Of a DNA stretch of 64,000 nt, positions 42,858-57,800 are shown in pieces; position 1 is the stretch's first letter, and each line of letters begins with the position of its first letter. A model generated the notes under the pieces. The model did no database searches. It saw nothing but the letters and a program-made list of their open reading frames with translations, and was not told where the DNA came from. The stretch is from Haematococcus lacustris (Eukaryota > Chlorophyta > Chlorophyceae > Chlamydomonadales > Haematococcaceae). The translations under genes were made by a program, and so were the position numbers. The stretch is taken from the NCBI GenBank assembly GCA_030144725.1, contig JASKMD010000020.1, positions 1,591,631 to 1,655,630 on the forward strand, read 5' to 3'.

Positions 42858-45800
42858 TTAGGCGGACAACTCGTCTTGCAGAAGCACCGCGACGCTCGCC
42901 AGGGTCCAGCGATGTTCCGGCTCGGCGGTACGTAGTGTGAACATGGATACGATGGGTGAGTACACATTCGCGCGCTGCATGTTGGTGTACACCGGGCAGG
43001 CGTAGTACCCTTCGGTCACGTACTGGTCGCTCGTCACTGGCTTGACCTGGATGACCGGCAAGGCCGGGTGCAGCTCGTTGGGGTTGGATTCCTTGAGCAC
43101 ACCGTCTTCCTTGTCCCAGCGCGCGCCCTCGAGTGAGAGGCCGTGGATGTACACGCCCAGCGGAGCAGCTTCTGTAATCTGTTCTGGGGAGTTGTATCGC
43201 GTGACCTCTGTCATGAATTTCATCACGTCCAAGGGCAGCTTGTTGGCACGCGCGAATGTCTGCATGACGGCAGTGAGGAAAGCCTTGGGGTTGAAGAGCC
43301 CGGGCAACCACACGGAGATGGGTGTGACGATGTCGCCGGACGTCCAGGACGCGAGCTGCTCGTAGCGCTTGACGACGTCGTTATACCAGGCTGTGAGGGT
43401 GTAGACCTCTTGAACGCGGGTGCTCATTTGACTCATCCACAGTGCGGGCACGCTGTTGGTGGCGATGCCGCGGGACAGCGCCTCCATCTTGTCGCTCATG
43501 TTCAGCGCGCCGTCCAGGCCCAGCAACAGCTCGTCCATGCTGCGCTTCATCTCAACCAGTAGCGCATTCATGCGGTTGGCCTCTTGCAGGGCGACGACCA
43601 CATAAGGCGTCTTGTCCTTGACCCGCAGCTCTACCTCTACCATGTTGAAGGGCTCTGGCAGCTTCTCCATGAACCTGCAGGGAGGCGATGAGGCACGAGC
43701 CAGTCAAAGACCAAGCAGCGAAGCAGGAGTTAGGAATGCAGCGTCAAGCAGGCTTTGGAGATGCTTACCCACTCGCATGTGTAACCCCATTTGAAAGGCC
43801 CTAATGCGCCCTAATGAGTGTTGCTCCCATACCATGGTGGGGACTCACCACTGCAAGTTTTGCCGGACCGAGCTCTCGCCTCCACTCCCTGCCCCACCAC
43901 TGGCCGCTCCTCCGGTGACCTCTTGCACCGTCTTGAACAAAGTCTCACCCAATGAGGTCAGCAGCGACAGCTCAGCGTTGGGGTGCATGCCATACACAAC
44001 TGGCGATTCTGATGGCAGAGACGTCTCGATGGCGTCCTTCAATGCCTGATAGGAGGATGGGACTGGGGCCCTGAAGCCCGGGGCCAGCTCCAGCGGGGGT
44101 GGAGACCAGGTACTCGCGTCCTCCAAGTCTCCGGAGGGCAGAATTTCTGGGCGAATCAGCACCTCCAGGTACGTGGTGCAGGCGCGCCGGTCCATGCCGT
44201 CGGTAATGTGCCCGCCGTAGAAGACCTCGCCAAACATGTATCGCAGGTCCGGCCAAGGGATGGACTCGTACGCCTCCAGGTAGTTGTACAAGACGTCGCC
44301 GCAGGTGGTGAGGTCGCCCATATTGAAGGAGTAGCCGCGGCAAAAGCCCAGGCCTGAACCAGAGCCTGTGCCGATGCCCGTCCCAAACTTCTTGCGCCCT
44401 AGCAGCAGCGAGTGGTAAAAGCAGAGCCCGAACAGGATGGCCTTGTACGCGGTGCGCTTGGTCTCAGTAGACGGCCGCAAGCACATCTCCTCGGTGAATG
44501 CCGCAAAGGCGCGGCGCATGTTGGACTTCATGTCACTGGGAGGCTCGTTGGAGATCTGTGGGCACCAGCGGCCAACACCGCATTTGCCTCCCTGGAGACT
44601 GCCTGGCACTAAGTTGTGGTATGCGGTGGTATGGGCAGTGCTCGGTCTCTGTGGTTGCCTAGGAAACACAGCTGCTTCCCATGCCTTGATTGAACACAAC
44701 CAGCATGGCACCAGCCCTGCCCTGCATGGCCCAGGGCAGCATCAGTGCACGGCAGCAGGGTTATATGCATCGACTGCATCACCATGCAGCCAGGGTTCGA
44801 GCACCATCACCGCACCTTGATGCAGGTCTGCAGGATGGACTCTGGGATAATCTTGGCATGGGGTGCGCCGTTGATAGGCTCCGCGGAAAAGAAGCAGCGG
44901 AACTCTGGGTGGGCGGTTTCAGCCGCAATCTCCAGCTTGCGCTCAAGCCGTGGGATCCAGCCCTGGGCATGAAGAGCAGGACTACATGATGCAAGGAAGG
45001 GCCAGGGCCACAGCTGAGCAAGCTACCGTCCCCAAGCATCCCTGCCCCCCTCCTACCAGTTATGACCCACCCTGACCTCCCCGCTCCCTCACCCTCCCTC
45101 CCTAAAGCCTTTTGACCACTGCACACCCCTGTGTGCCTGCAGGGTGAGCTCCGCTGCACAAACCCACCGCCATCCCACGCCCCCTCCCACCCCCCCTCCC
45201 ATCCCCCTCCACGCCCCTGCCATCCCCCTCCCACCCCCTTCACACCCCTCCCACCCCCTCCACGCCCTTCACACTCGGGTCACCTGCATGAGGTGCACGT
45301 TGTCCAGGAACACCCAGCCACCCTCCTTGGTGTATCTGTCCAGCACTGCCTCCGCAGGCCCCTCCTGGCCCTGCCCCATGCTGATCAGCGTCAGCTTCCC
45401 ATTCTCCACGGACTTGCCCATCTGCAAGCCAGCCAGCCAGCCAGCCATGCAGCCCAACATTGATGAGACAGGATGGGCCAGACCCAGGCACCTGACTCAT
45501 CCCCTGACACCGCACACTAGGGTAGGGTGCCGTAGGTGTGCACCAAAGCTGCCATGTTACAGCTTGTGTTGACATGGGCGGATCTATCTGACCAGGTAGG
45601 GCGCACACAGGGTGAAGGGGGCCTCACCTTGTTGGCGTACAGCTCCACCTCCTTGGACGGGGAGTAGCCGGGGAACAGGATGAAGAAGAAGGGCGTGGAG
45701 CTGCTGCTCTCCTCCACCACATGCGCTGGGTTGAAGGCGTCCTGGTTCACGTATTGGCTGCCCATCACCTGCAGCCCACACAGCAGCCAACTGGCCCCAT

Positions 45801-48800
45801 CAGGCCACTGCCATACATCAGCTGGGCGCCAGCCCCGTGCCTGTACACCTGTGTCATTGCCATGGCTGTGTAGTCATGTCAGTTGCTACGGTTTGGAGCG
45901 TGTGGTGGCTGGTGGTAGCCTGGCAGATGTGACCGCAACAAAGTTCAGCGTGGCCCCTGAACTGTGCAGTGCAAGGCATCGCGCACCTTTTCACAAAAGT
46001 TTTGCAGCGCATTGGTGATGCGGTCAGGGCGCAGGGCACGAATGATGAGCAGCTGCTTGAAGTCAGTGAGCTTGGCCCATTCACCAGGCATGGGCGCCCG
46101 CTCTGGAGCCTCGTTTGCACACCAGGCAGCCCTGCAGCCAGGCAGACAGACGGTGGCTTCCCAACCAAGACAGCACAGCAGGCCAGCAGCAGCGTGCAGG
46201 CAGGTGGTTGGGTGCCCCGCCGCTCACCACTCGTCACTGTTCTTCTCCATGTCCTTTGCCAGGCTGGTGAAGGCAGACATGGTGGTCAGCACGTCCAGAG
46301 AGGCCCACTGCCCCTCAGTGAGCCAGCGGCTTAAGTCATCAGTAACGGGTGGGGGGCTGGAGCTGCGCATGCCCTTGCACAGGGCTTCATACTCAGTGGG
46401 GTCGATTGCCTACAGCCCAGACATCACACCACATCACACCAGAACACAGGTTAGCAGCTTGGGGAGTGGATATGGAGAGCACGACATGCAGCACCAGACC
46501 TGACAATCTGCTGCAATCAATCTACAAACAGCAGAAGACACTGAAGACACTGGCTTAAAAGCACACACACAGAAGACACTGGCATGCTGGAATACAGAGC
46601 TGCATGCGAGCTGGCGCACAGCAGCATTGCCCACCTGGCTGCGCAGCAGGATGGTGAAGGTGAGCAGGGTCAGGAGGATGAGCTTGTCACGGTCAAACAG
46701 GCCGCGTCGTGTGTAGTTGAACACTGTGTATGTGCAGGTGTCCAGGAGGGATTGCAGTCGCGCTTCCAGCTCCTCAGGGCTGAGGGACAGCTCCTCCTCC
46801 TCCTCAGGCTGCAGCATAATCAGGTAGAGTGATGGAGTGAGCCCAGGGCACTGCCGACATGACATCGGCGCCAGCATGACAAGGCAAGCATAGCAAACAA
46901 GGCCACTGCTCTGGGCTGGTGCTGTGACAGGAACACTACTAGCATGAGACGTTTGAACAGACAAGAAGGGGTTGCCAGGCTGTACCATGGGTGAGGTAAG
47001 ATGGGGTGATAGGTCACTGTGGCCTGTGACTTAAAGGCAATGAGACGTCGATTTGTGATGGAATGGTGTTTCTCAAAACTGGGCGTTGGCTAACGCACCT
47101 CCTCGGGCAATCGCTCAATGATTGAGGGAGGACCAGGCACGGGGCCAGTCTCAGGTTTGAGCTTCGGCAGGTCCCCGTTGACGCTGCCAGCATTGCTGCC
47201 GCGCCGCACGCTGCCGCCCGTCATGCTGCCCTGCCGACTGGACTGCCTACGAGCTGCCGCGATGACCTCCACAAAGTCCTTGGCCTGAGTGTTTGACAAG
47301 CGGTGCGACAGTTGCCGCAAAGTGACCGGCGGAGGCGCCTTCTTGCGGCGCCCGCCTGGCGCCAGGTCCAGCCCTCGCGAGTACACGGTGACGAAGGCGT
47401 TGAGGCTGTACTGGTAGAACGCGTGGATCTTGTTGAGAGAGTTGAGCAGGAAGAACAGCATCGCCCCGCGCGCAGCCACATTGCGGTATTTGTTGCGGTT
47501 TTCGTTGATGGCCACCTCCGTCTCCTTCGCCTCCTTGACTTTCTCGTTAATCTCGGTGGCCACGCGCTTGCTTTCTTCCAGGCTTTCAATAAGCGCCACG
47601 TCCTCCGTGATGTCGCCCTCCGCGTTGGACAGCTTGTACAGCAGCTCGTCCTCCAACTGCTTAAGTTTGATGGTGAATTCCGTGTTTTGAATGATGAGCT
47701 GCGTCTTGGTCTCCTCGAGGTCGGGTCGCTCCTTGTTGACCACGAGCGCTAGCAGCTGGTCCTCCAGGCCCTTCTCCGTGACGGTAAAATTGATCAGGGT
47801 GGTCTCAGCCTGGATTTCTGGCGGGTAGTGCGGGTTGGACAGCTTGGTGTGCATGAACAGCTTGAAGTTCTTGTTGTACTCCACCTGCAGTCGCAGCAGT
47901 GCACGGTGGAGCATAGGGCAGGCGGTCTTGCACACAGGCACCACCCAGCACATACATCCTGGCTATGGCTGTCGTGTGGACATACAGCTCAGCTGCTATG
48001 CCAGGCTGTGCCTCACACCTCCTTGTCGCCCAGCTTCACGTACAGGTTGCGGCCCTTCTTGAAGGTTGAGCGGGTGATGACAGGGTTCAGCACGGCGTCA
48101 ATAGTCTCGCCCATGTTCTCCACCAGCACGCTGTTGCCAGCCTCAATGGCACGCTCCATTACAGACACCATGTTGTCAGCGCCCATACGGATCACCTGCA
48201 GGTCATGTGGCAATGGCAGAATGCGGCACACCCAGCCCACAGCAGGCTCCATCCAACCAGGCAGCACTATAACTTTAGAGAGCCTGCCCTACTACCCCCT
48301 CCTGGGGACACTCTGCTTGCATCTCTTTGCCCAGTGGTGACACAAGCTTTGCTGGCCCACCCAACCACCCACCCACCCACCCACCTACCCTGCTCTCTCT
48401 TTACCTCGCACGTTCTCACTGACCACATCATATCAACCCGCCCGCCTTTCACCCTGCCTGACCTGCAATGAGTTCTTGCTCTCGCGCTCCTTGATCCACA
48501 CAATGCCCTGCAGCTGCGGGTCCATCATCAGCGGCCAGCGCTCAGAGTTTGTGAGGATAGTACCGTTCTGGACGGAGGTAGGATCCGTGGGCAGCCCCTC
48601 ACGCACCCAGCCCGCCACAATGGCGTCGTCCACCAGCACCTGCATGTAGCATCACAACACTTGGTGTCTTTCGTAAGTGTGCGTCATTCCATGCCAATAC
48701 ATTGTCTGTCAAACATGAGCAAACAACAGAGGACAATACATGCCATTGCCACCCTTGCACGGCTGCTTAGCTTACCTTGAGGGGGTCACTGATGCCCTCT

Positions 48801-51800
48801 GTCATGGGCGTCTGCCTCTCCTTCAAGAACTTGATCCAGTCCTCAATCAGCCCCGCCCTGAACTTGGAGGTGAAGGGCCCCGCATAGGACACGAAGGCAG
48901 CTGCCAGCAGCATGTCACCGGTCAACACCTCGTAGTCCTTGCGCAGCTGCTCCACCGTCATGGCCCACCGCTCTCCCTCACTAGCCAGCGCTGTGATCAG
49001 CCGGTTGGCCAGCTCCAGCTTGCGCTGGCACCGCTCGCTCTGCACAGCCACGAAAGGGGGCATGCGCAGGGTGGGTGGGTGGCCAGAGAGCCAGGCCAGG
49101 TGGTCCCAGCAGACAGCGTGCAAGGAGGAGGGAGATCAAGGTGAGGCCCACAGAGGCCGGACAACACCCGCTCAACAGGCACGGCAGGCAACACAGGCAG
49201 CCTCTCTCCTCATCCAAAGCACGTGTGTGCGATGCCAGTGGTGCCAAACAAGCCAGATACTCACCGCTCAACTCAACACAGTGACTCACAGCTTGCAGGT
49301 GGTGTGACCAGCACAGGTACAGTGACACTGGGAGGCCATGTGTGACACCAGGCAGCCCTTGTGCTACCGCCAGCAAGACCCTGTGATGCTGCTGACAGGT
49401 CACCCTCTTGTCAGCTTCTGGCAGAGCCCTGTCCAGCATGTCCAGCCTGGTGACACCTCACCTCACGGATCGCTGCCTCCTTGTCGTCCGTGGCAGCCTT
49501 GAATTGCGCCTCCAGCTCTTGCACCTTGGCATTCAGCTCAGCCACCTTCTCCTGCACCGCAATCAGGGTCACGTTCGCCTCCTCCAGCTTGGCATTGGCA
49601 GCGGCCAGCTCCTGACGCTTGGGCTCCACCTCAGACACCACGTCAAAGTACCTGGGCAGGAGCAGGCAGCACGAACAGTGGGGCAAAGACAGAAATGGGT
49701 GAGGGGGGGAGCGAGGGAGGAGGGATATGAGGAGGCTGCAGGTGTTGGGAGAGAGGGTGCTGGCGCTGTGGAAAGAATGAGACCCACTTACTTGCCTGTC
49801 CCCACCCACCTGCCTACCTGCCTAAACCCACCTGCCTGCCTCTCCCAAACTTAGCACCTGCCCGTCTTTCCTCAGGTTCACTAACCTGAAGGAGACTGAT
49901 AGAAAGCAGTGAATAAATTGAAGGAAGAAGGCAGTGTGGTAGGCAGCTGGGTAGATGGATAGTGCCATGTGTACATGTGCTCCTGAACCAGGTTGCGACT
50001 AAGGGTGCAGCAGAGCATGCATGCAACCTCACTTGACAATGTTGACAGCCCAGTCACACAAGCCTGCAGCGGCCCGTGACTTGGTCCAGATCGCGTCACG
50101 GTTGAAGTGGGGAAGCTCCAAGTAGCTGCGGGTGGCGTCCACTGTCTTCTTGGCCACCTTGCCCTCGTCAATTTGGGCCTGGTGCATGGGTGGGAGGAAG
50201 GTGGAAGGAAGGTGGCTGGGTGGGTGGGTGGCACAAGCTAGCCGTAGAGGTCAGCACACATTCACTGTCCCCAGCACTTCCATGCTTCCAAGCCTTCATG
50301 CCTCATGTCTGCTTGCATGACACAGGTCAGAAACCTTATCAAACAAGACCGAGGCTAGCAAACAGGCTTGTGGCGCATCCACGGATACCTTGTAGCCCTT
50401 CAGCCGTTCCAGGAACTTGTCCACGTTGTTCATTAGCTTCTGGGCAGCCCCCCAGGTACGGTCCTTGGGCGCATTCTCCAACAGGATGATGATGACAGCG
50501 GTGATGTCGTCCACGCCTGCCGGGGGCTTCTTAAGGGACTTAGCTTCACCCAGGTCCTGAGCAGGAGGCAGGCCCCCGCCACACTCTTGGTCGCTGCCTC
50601 GACCCACTCCTAGCCTACCCATACCCTTACCCAGTTAACGCTAATCCTGGACCCATACCTTGAGTTGCGCCCCTGACCTCCTCACCACCCCTGGCATTCA
50701 ACCCACCTTCGTGTTGAAAGTGAGTTTACCACACTGCCTCTTGCTCCTGCCCAGCCTCAACCATGTTTGTCCCTGCCTACCCTACTTTTGCAGTACCCAT
50801 GCACACCGGGTGACCCCTTCCCCGCAACCGCTGGCAACCCACCCACCTTCTTGTTCAGGGTGTCCAGCGCCGCCTCTGCCTGCACCACCAGGGGCTCTGC
50901 TGCAGCCAGGTCCTTCTCACAGCTGGCTTGCTTCTCAGACACCTCACGGGCGATCACTGCACACTTCTCAGCCTCCAGCTGGGCGGCGGCTGCAAGGCAG
51001 CAAGAGCAAGGCTCGTTGCTGCAGGCCAGCCAGCCAGCCAGCGCCGAGTAAAAGACCAGTGCGGGACTAAACTTAACAACAAGGGGCAACAGACGCGGCC
51101 AGGCGAGCACACAATGCCATGGATGCACGCCAGCACTGTTATAAACTTGAGCAGGGCTGAAGGGTTGGCTAGTAGTACTAACAAACCAGGGCTAAAGAGG
51201 TGGGTTGCAGATCCCTGGTGCTGTTGCAAGGTGGGTGGATATGGCCCTCACTTGCCTGGCAGCAGCCTGGCTCACCTCAATGCCTCCTGGCTGCCCTCGC
51301 CCTGCCCTGCATAGTCAACCTGCCCTGCATAGTCAACCTGCCCTGCATAGTCAACCTGCCCTTTATGGTCAGCATGCCCTTCATGGTCAAGTCAACTCCT
51401 ACAAGCTCAATGAGGCCTAGCCCGTTACTGGCTTGTAGCGAGCAGTCACAAGGCCTCGCCCTCGGCAGCATGCGCGCACCATTCTCGGCGTTGACCTTGA
51501 CCTTTTCGACGCCGACCTGCTCCGCGAAGACATTCGCGCTGGCCACTTTGTGCTCCACCTCGACCGCCATCGCCTTCGCGGCCTCCACCAGCACGTCCAC
51601 CTCCGCCTGCACCTTGGTCAGCTTGTTCAGCCCGTTCTCCAGTCGGTCGATGTTGTCCTGTGTCTGCTTGCGTTTGCGCAGAAGCACGTTTTTGTATAGC
51701 TTGATCAGCTCGAGGAAGGTCTTGGGTGTGGTGTAGTTGTGGCGGCGCTCCACCTCATAGAACTCTGGGCATTGGGGAGCAGGCAGCAGGGGTGGAGGAA

Positions 51801-54800
51801 GCCCAGCAACAGAAGCAAGGCTACATGCAGTGGAAGATGTAACAGGGCGCTGGCAGAGGGTGAACACATTCGGGAACTGAGGAGGTAATGGCACACAATG
51901 CAGCACAATATTACCAGCAGCAGTGTCAGCAGCAGTGGTAGAGGCAGTGTTAGAGCCTTAGGTGCCGGCGGTGGCAGCATGGTCAAAAGGGTAGTCAATG
52001 GAGAAGATGATGGGAATCCATGTCAAACCACTATGTAGCAATGGTGATGATAGCTGGAGGTTGCAGGGAGGTTGCCGCCTCTCACTTTTGGACACTTTGT
52101 TGACCAGGGCGAATGAGTAGGGCATGAACTCCACCACTGCATTGCGCAGGAAGTCCTCGCCCAGGTCAAGCTCGTCCAAGAACTTCTTGGCCACCGAGAA
52201 GAGGGAGCTCTCAGGCCAGGGCTGAAACCTAGATTAGCCAGGCAGGCAGGCAGGTGCACAGTCAGGTGAATGGCTGGGCAAGCAGTTTAGTGAGCAGGGA
52301 GGTGAATAACAGCTGGGTTGCACGGAGACTGTCAGACTGCTTCGTGACGGACGACGATATAAACTTTGAGGTCTGCTTGCTATAACAAAACTATGGAATG
52401 CAACCGTCCTGATAAAGATGAACCCACATCCCTGTTCCCTCCTCTCACCAGTCGATGACGGTGGAGGTGACTGTGGCCAAGAAGCGCTGGGATCGGATGC
52501 GAAAGTTCTCGCCCACAGGGGAGGCCGTGAACACCATGTGCAGGTTGGCCTTGACTCGCTGGATGAACACCGCCCAGCAGTTCTCAGCCGTGTCGATGAG
52601 GCCCAGCTGCTTGACCTCGCCGCGCATGGCGTTCACGATCTCGTCCTTGTCCTCCTGAGGGAACAGGTCCGGGATCTCGCCCGAGGACAGCAGGTCGTTA
52701 ATGTACACCAGCATGCGCTCGTCCACGATCTGAGAGTCGGTGAATAGGAAGAGGAGGCCCTCTCCCTTCACCCCTGCACGCTTGTACATCTGCGTGGTGC
52801 CAGCAGCAGGGACACCATGCAGCATCTCAGCGGCGTAAGCATTGCTGCCTGAGCGTGTGTCATCAGTGACATGGGGTTGGCATCAGTGAGATCACCAGCA
52901 TGGCATCCTGCCAGAACAACAGCCAAGAGTGGAAGAAACAAAGACTACACCCTTACCATCCGCTGTACGTGAAGGGAGAAGAGTAGCCTCAGGAAATGCC
53001 CTTGCTACCCACCCACCCGCTACCCTCCCAACCTCCCAGCCAGCATAGGTAGTACATGCCGGGGCCAAGGTAGGTGTGGCCGGCTGGGTGGGGCCGGCTG
53101 GTGGGTGAACAAAGCAGGTGGGCTGGGCAGTGAAGGGTGTGCCTTGGTTCCCGTTTGCAACGTGCCTGGGTCAGAGCAGTTGGGTCCGTGCTTGCAGTAT
53201 GCCTGAGTCAGAGCAGCTTGGTCCATGCTGCCTGCCATGCGTCCGAGTCAGAGTAGCAGTATGCCGCACCTTCTGTAGGTCCTCCTTGAAGTTGTTCATT
53301 GAATATGAGCCGGAGATGACGATGGTGACGGCTGAGTAGCCGCAGATGTGCGCAACTAGGCGGGAGAGCGACTGCTTGCCACTTCCGCCCACGCCCACCA
53401 GCAGCGCATGGCCCGAGGGGTTTGACACGATGCGGCTGATGCGGCACACGTGCTTCATAGCGTCCTCGAACAGCACCAGGTCCATCACCGCATTGGTCTC
53501 ATTGTACTCTGAGCAGGCAGGGGCAAGCGGGGTCAGGGAGGCGCCGGTTCAGTTAAGTTCAGGGTAGCAGGGGTAGCAGGGGCAACAAGGGGCAAGAGGG
53601 GCACCGGGGTCGAGGCATCACGGCTCCTAACAGGGGGCACCCCCCCCCCTGGGGGTGGGAAGCGGCGCCAAGGCAGGGGTGGGGCAGCAAATGGTGCCAT
53701 GCTGAAGCTGTATGCTTGAGGCAGCGGGGGTTGCCTGCGGCCGCCATGCCTCCCTGGCATCTAGCATGCTCTGACTGAGGGTTGGGCCATGTTCGTGGTG
53801 GTGGGTATGCCCCATTGCCCACCATTCAGTGCTTCCATCAGTGTCTTGTACAGGGAGGCATAGTCGGAGACCTCGTCGTACATCTTGTCAGCCAGGCCGC
53901 GGGCAAAGTGGCAGAAGATGAGTGGCTTGGGGTCTTTCTTCTTGTAGTAGTCGTCAATGTCCGTCACGTTGAAGTACCTGAGGGAAGGTGGAGTGGGGGG
54001 CAGCAGAGGGCAGGGGGACATCTAGCCTGCACTAGCAACTGGCTTTGTGATTAATGACAATGTGGTCAGAGTGGACAACATCAGTGTTTGCTGAGGGGTA
54101 GGGTGGCATGCCAAACATGGCGCGACTGGCCCCGTGGTTGAAGAGAATGGAATCAGTGAAGGCAGTGGGCAGAATCTGCAGAGGGTTAGGACGGCTGCAA
54201 CAGCCACTATTGTCATTGCATCACCCTGCTGAACCTGATCCTACAGCTTCTGCCTGCGTAGTCTAGTCTGACATACCTTTGTCCATCTGGTGCCCATATG
54301 GTACTGATGTTTTGATGCTCATGCAATGGTCTGATGCTTATGAGCAGCGCATGAGTTGTCCATGCGGTGCAATTCATGATGACTGCAGCGTCCCCTGTGC
54401 CTGTGCACTTCCTGTCTGAGTGCACTCACTTCTTTGCGATGTTCACGGCGGCCTTGGAGTAAGCCTCGAGGTCCGTGAGTGTGACCAGGCGGTCGGCGTA
54501 CACGCGCTCACTCTCATGCAGCCACAGCTTCCCCCACTTGTTGGGGTTGTTGAACAGGTCAGGGGTGGACATGAGCAGGCCTTGGAACACGTTGGCCAGG
54601 TGACGCACTGTGAACTCATAGTGGAAGTTGATGGCGGTCTTGCGGAAGGTGGAGGACACCTTGTCGTGCAAGGCCAGCGCAGCCTGCAGGATCTTAGTGC
54701 TCATCTCCTGCACAGCGGGCACATGCAGCCAGGCTGTACACAAGCCGTAGACAAGTGTGGCTGTTTCTTATGCAGTGCAGGGAGGGAGAGATGCGGCCAT

Positions 54801-57800
54801 GGAGATGCGGGCAGCCTAGGTGGCCGGCAGTCCAAGAGGCAGGCAGCTTAAGAGGTGATGGTCAGCAGCCCCAGCACTGGGTCCATGCAACCAGGCAGGC
54901 CAGCGCTGACTGCTACACAGCAGGCGACCCTGAGGGCTGACCATTAAGCGCTAAGCGCTGACTGCAACCCTGAGGGCTTGGGGCTGCAGCGCTCACCTGA
55001 ACACCCTCGCTGAACTTCTGCAGGTGGCCCTGCAGGAAGGTGCCGTAGATCTTCATCAGGCTGTCCTGCCCAGGGAAGTCCATGGCCAGCGTCATGAACA
55101 GGCGCTGCAGGCGCGGGTTAATGATGAAGGAGCCGGCGGTGGGGTTCATGCACGCCACGTACTGCGTGTTGTTGATGTTCTTCTGGGTCAGCTTTGAGCG
55201 GTCAAACCAGTGGCCCCAGCCTAGGTGCTGGCGGATGAGGGAGATGGGCATTGCGGTCTCATAGGGGTCCAGCTTGGGCATGTTCAGGTCGTCCACAAAG
55301 TAGATGAGGGTCTTGGTGCCAGGGGGCCCGTAGTTCACCCCGGCCTTCTTCTCCAAGGGAGACTCCAGCACCTGCACAAGAAGGTGCACATGAGTCAGAG
55401 GTGAGGTGAGGTGAGGTGAGGTGAGGTGAGGTGAGGTGAGGTGAGGTGAGGTGAGGTGAGGTGAGGTGAGGTGAGGTGAGGTGAGGTGAGGTGAGGTGAG
55501 GTGAGGTGAGGTGAGGTGAGGTGAGGTGAGGTGAGGTGAGGTGAGGTGAGGTGAGGTGAGGTGAGGTGAGGTGAGGTGAGGTGAGGTGAGGTCAACGGCG
55601 CAGAACGAGGGGTGGAGCATGGGAACGGCGCAGGGTATGGGATTGGCACAGGGCAGCGGATGGGCCCGTGTGCTACAAAGGTGTAGTGGGCCAGCTGCAT
55701 ACCAGGCTGCCCACCTTTTGGAATGAGATGACGTCGGTAAAGTAATTGAAAGAGATCGACATTGACATGATCTCCTCTGGCAGCGACCCTAGTTTGCCTT
55801 TTACCAACTGTGTCTTGCCAACGCCTGCAGCATTAGAAACCATGCACAAGCAGGGCAAGCAGGGCAAGGCTGGACAGCATGCTGTGCAGCATTGATCACG
55901 CTGTGTCCTACCAGCTCAAGCTCAAACAAAAGGTTGCCCCTTCTCCCTCACCGACCTGTTAGATGTACTGCATTGCTCGTGTGTATGCAAGCATGCAATG
56001 CCCTTGATGCCTATCCTCACATGGCATGTGTGTCACATAGCTGTGCGAGTAGGCAGGCAGGCGCACTCAGTCACACACAGGCAGTGCCTAGCAGCCACAC
56101 CAGGCTGATGGCAGACCAAGCTAGCTGGCACGCCAGCAGGTGCAGGTGCGCCTCACCTGCGCCACCCACAAACATGATGGGTTTGCGCAGATCCACCATG
56201 AGGTCCAGGAAGAAGCGCAGGGAGCTGGTTTCTGCTGTGGGCACGAACACAGTCGACCTGCAAAGGTTGGGGGAACAGAGCAGCAGCTGACCACCCAGCC
56301 ATCGCCTTCACCCCCTCGCACTGTTGTCCTCAGTCCCCATAGCATGTCAGCCTATCAAGCTTTGGTCACAGACTGAGTCGCCACAGTGCTGCTGATGGTG
56401 GCTGCACCCTTTAACAGCACTGCTGACGTGATAACAGACATGAGGTCACTGCTCACATGGGTTTGCTGCCGTCGTAATTGATGTCCGTGACCAACTCAGC
56501 CCAAGGCTGGAACTTCTGAGTCTTGGGGTTCACAAAGTAGTCGTACACAGTGCCCTTGCCCGGGATCTTCACGCTGGTCCAGGTGGTCTTGAACCACTTG
56601 TCGAAGTTGCGCCTAAGCAGCACAGGCAACAGCAAGGATGTAGGTGTCTTCATCAGGCATCCTTATACAAGGGCATCGGGCATGAGCAAACACATGGGCG
56701 CAGCAGGTATTGCCACCTCCTTGCTGCCTGTCACAGCCATGCAAGCACGATGACCACCACCACCTGGCCCAGCTCAACCCAGCAAGCTTGCTCCTCTGCC
56801 CCACCTGGCCCTGTCGGCCTGCTGCCCCGCGCGGCCTGCACCACCCACCGGTAGTTGATGCCATCCTTCTCGCACAGGGCACCTCCAAAAGCCCAGATGA
56901 GGCCGAACACAAAGTACATCTCAAACAGCGCCTGGTCCGCCTTGTTGCTGAGGTTTTCAGGCCGCAGGCAGCCCTCCAGGATATTCACCAGGGTGGTCAG
57001 GAAGTTCATGGTGCTCAGGGGCGTCACGTGGTTATATGACTTCTTCATCTCCAGGATGGTGGGTGGGATGTACCTGCACAGTGTTTCAGTCGAGGTCACC
57101 ATCACCGCCATCACCACCACCACCACCACCACCACCAATATTCCATGATATTTGCCTGTCAGCATTGCTAGGTTGGGTTGAGTCTCCTGGTCGTATGTCC
57201 TGTTTGTGCTGCAGGGGGATCCAGCCTGGCTTATGTGTACCACAAAGAGGCAGCTTGCTCATCATGAATTTTTCTTCCTCTTCATATCCCAGCTGATGTA
57301 CCAGCTTATGGTGGAGGGACCAAGGGAGGGAGGGAGGGAGGCAGGATGAGGGAGGGAGGGAGGGTGATGGTTGCTTGCGCCTCACTTGTCAAACATGTCG
57401 GTGAGCCATTTGCCGGGTATGCTGGTGTCCTTCCACTTGGCCTTCTCTGCGTACGGCTTGACGACCCTGCTGATCCAGCTGGTCACCATGTTGTGCCACT
57501 GGTGGCCCTCGCTGATGTACAGGATACCCGCACGGGTGGCGGTGGCGGGGGTGGCAAACTTGAGGTCACGAATTTCGAAAATCAGCTTCATGTGGGGCAG
57601 TAGACGGATGCTGCAAAGGTGGTGGAATCAGGCAGGACAGTCAGGTGTGTGCAGTGGGTGGGTGGATAGGTGGGGAGGGGTCAAGCACAGAAGAAAAATG
57701 CAACTGCAGGCAATCAAGGCAGACCAGGACAAGGAGCTTGGGGAGGATGGAGGAGGGGGGAGAAAAGGGAAGAAGCTCCAGCCCTACGTCACCTTTCGCC

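Noticed and set aside
44156..44386. Alternative-frame ORFs within dynein exons (also 43972-44343, 49569-49787, 57997-58239)
   Set aside because: Overlap the dynein reading frame, which is defined by conserved motifs and phase.
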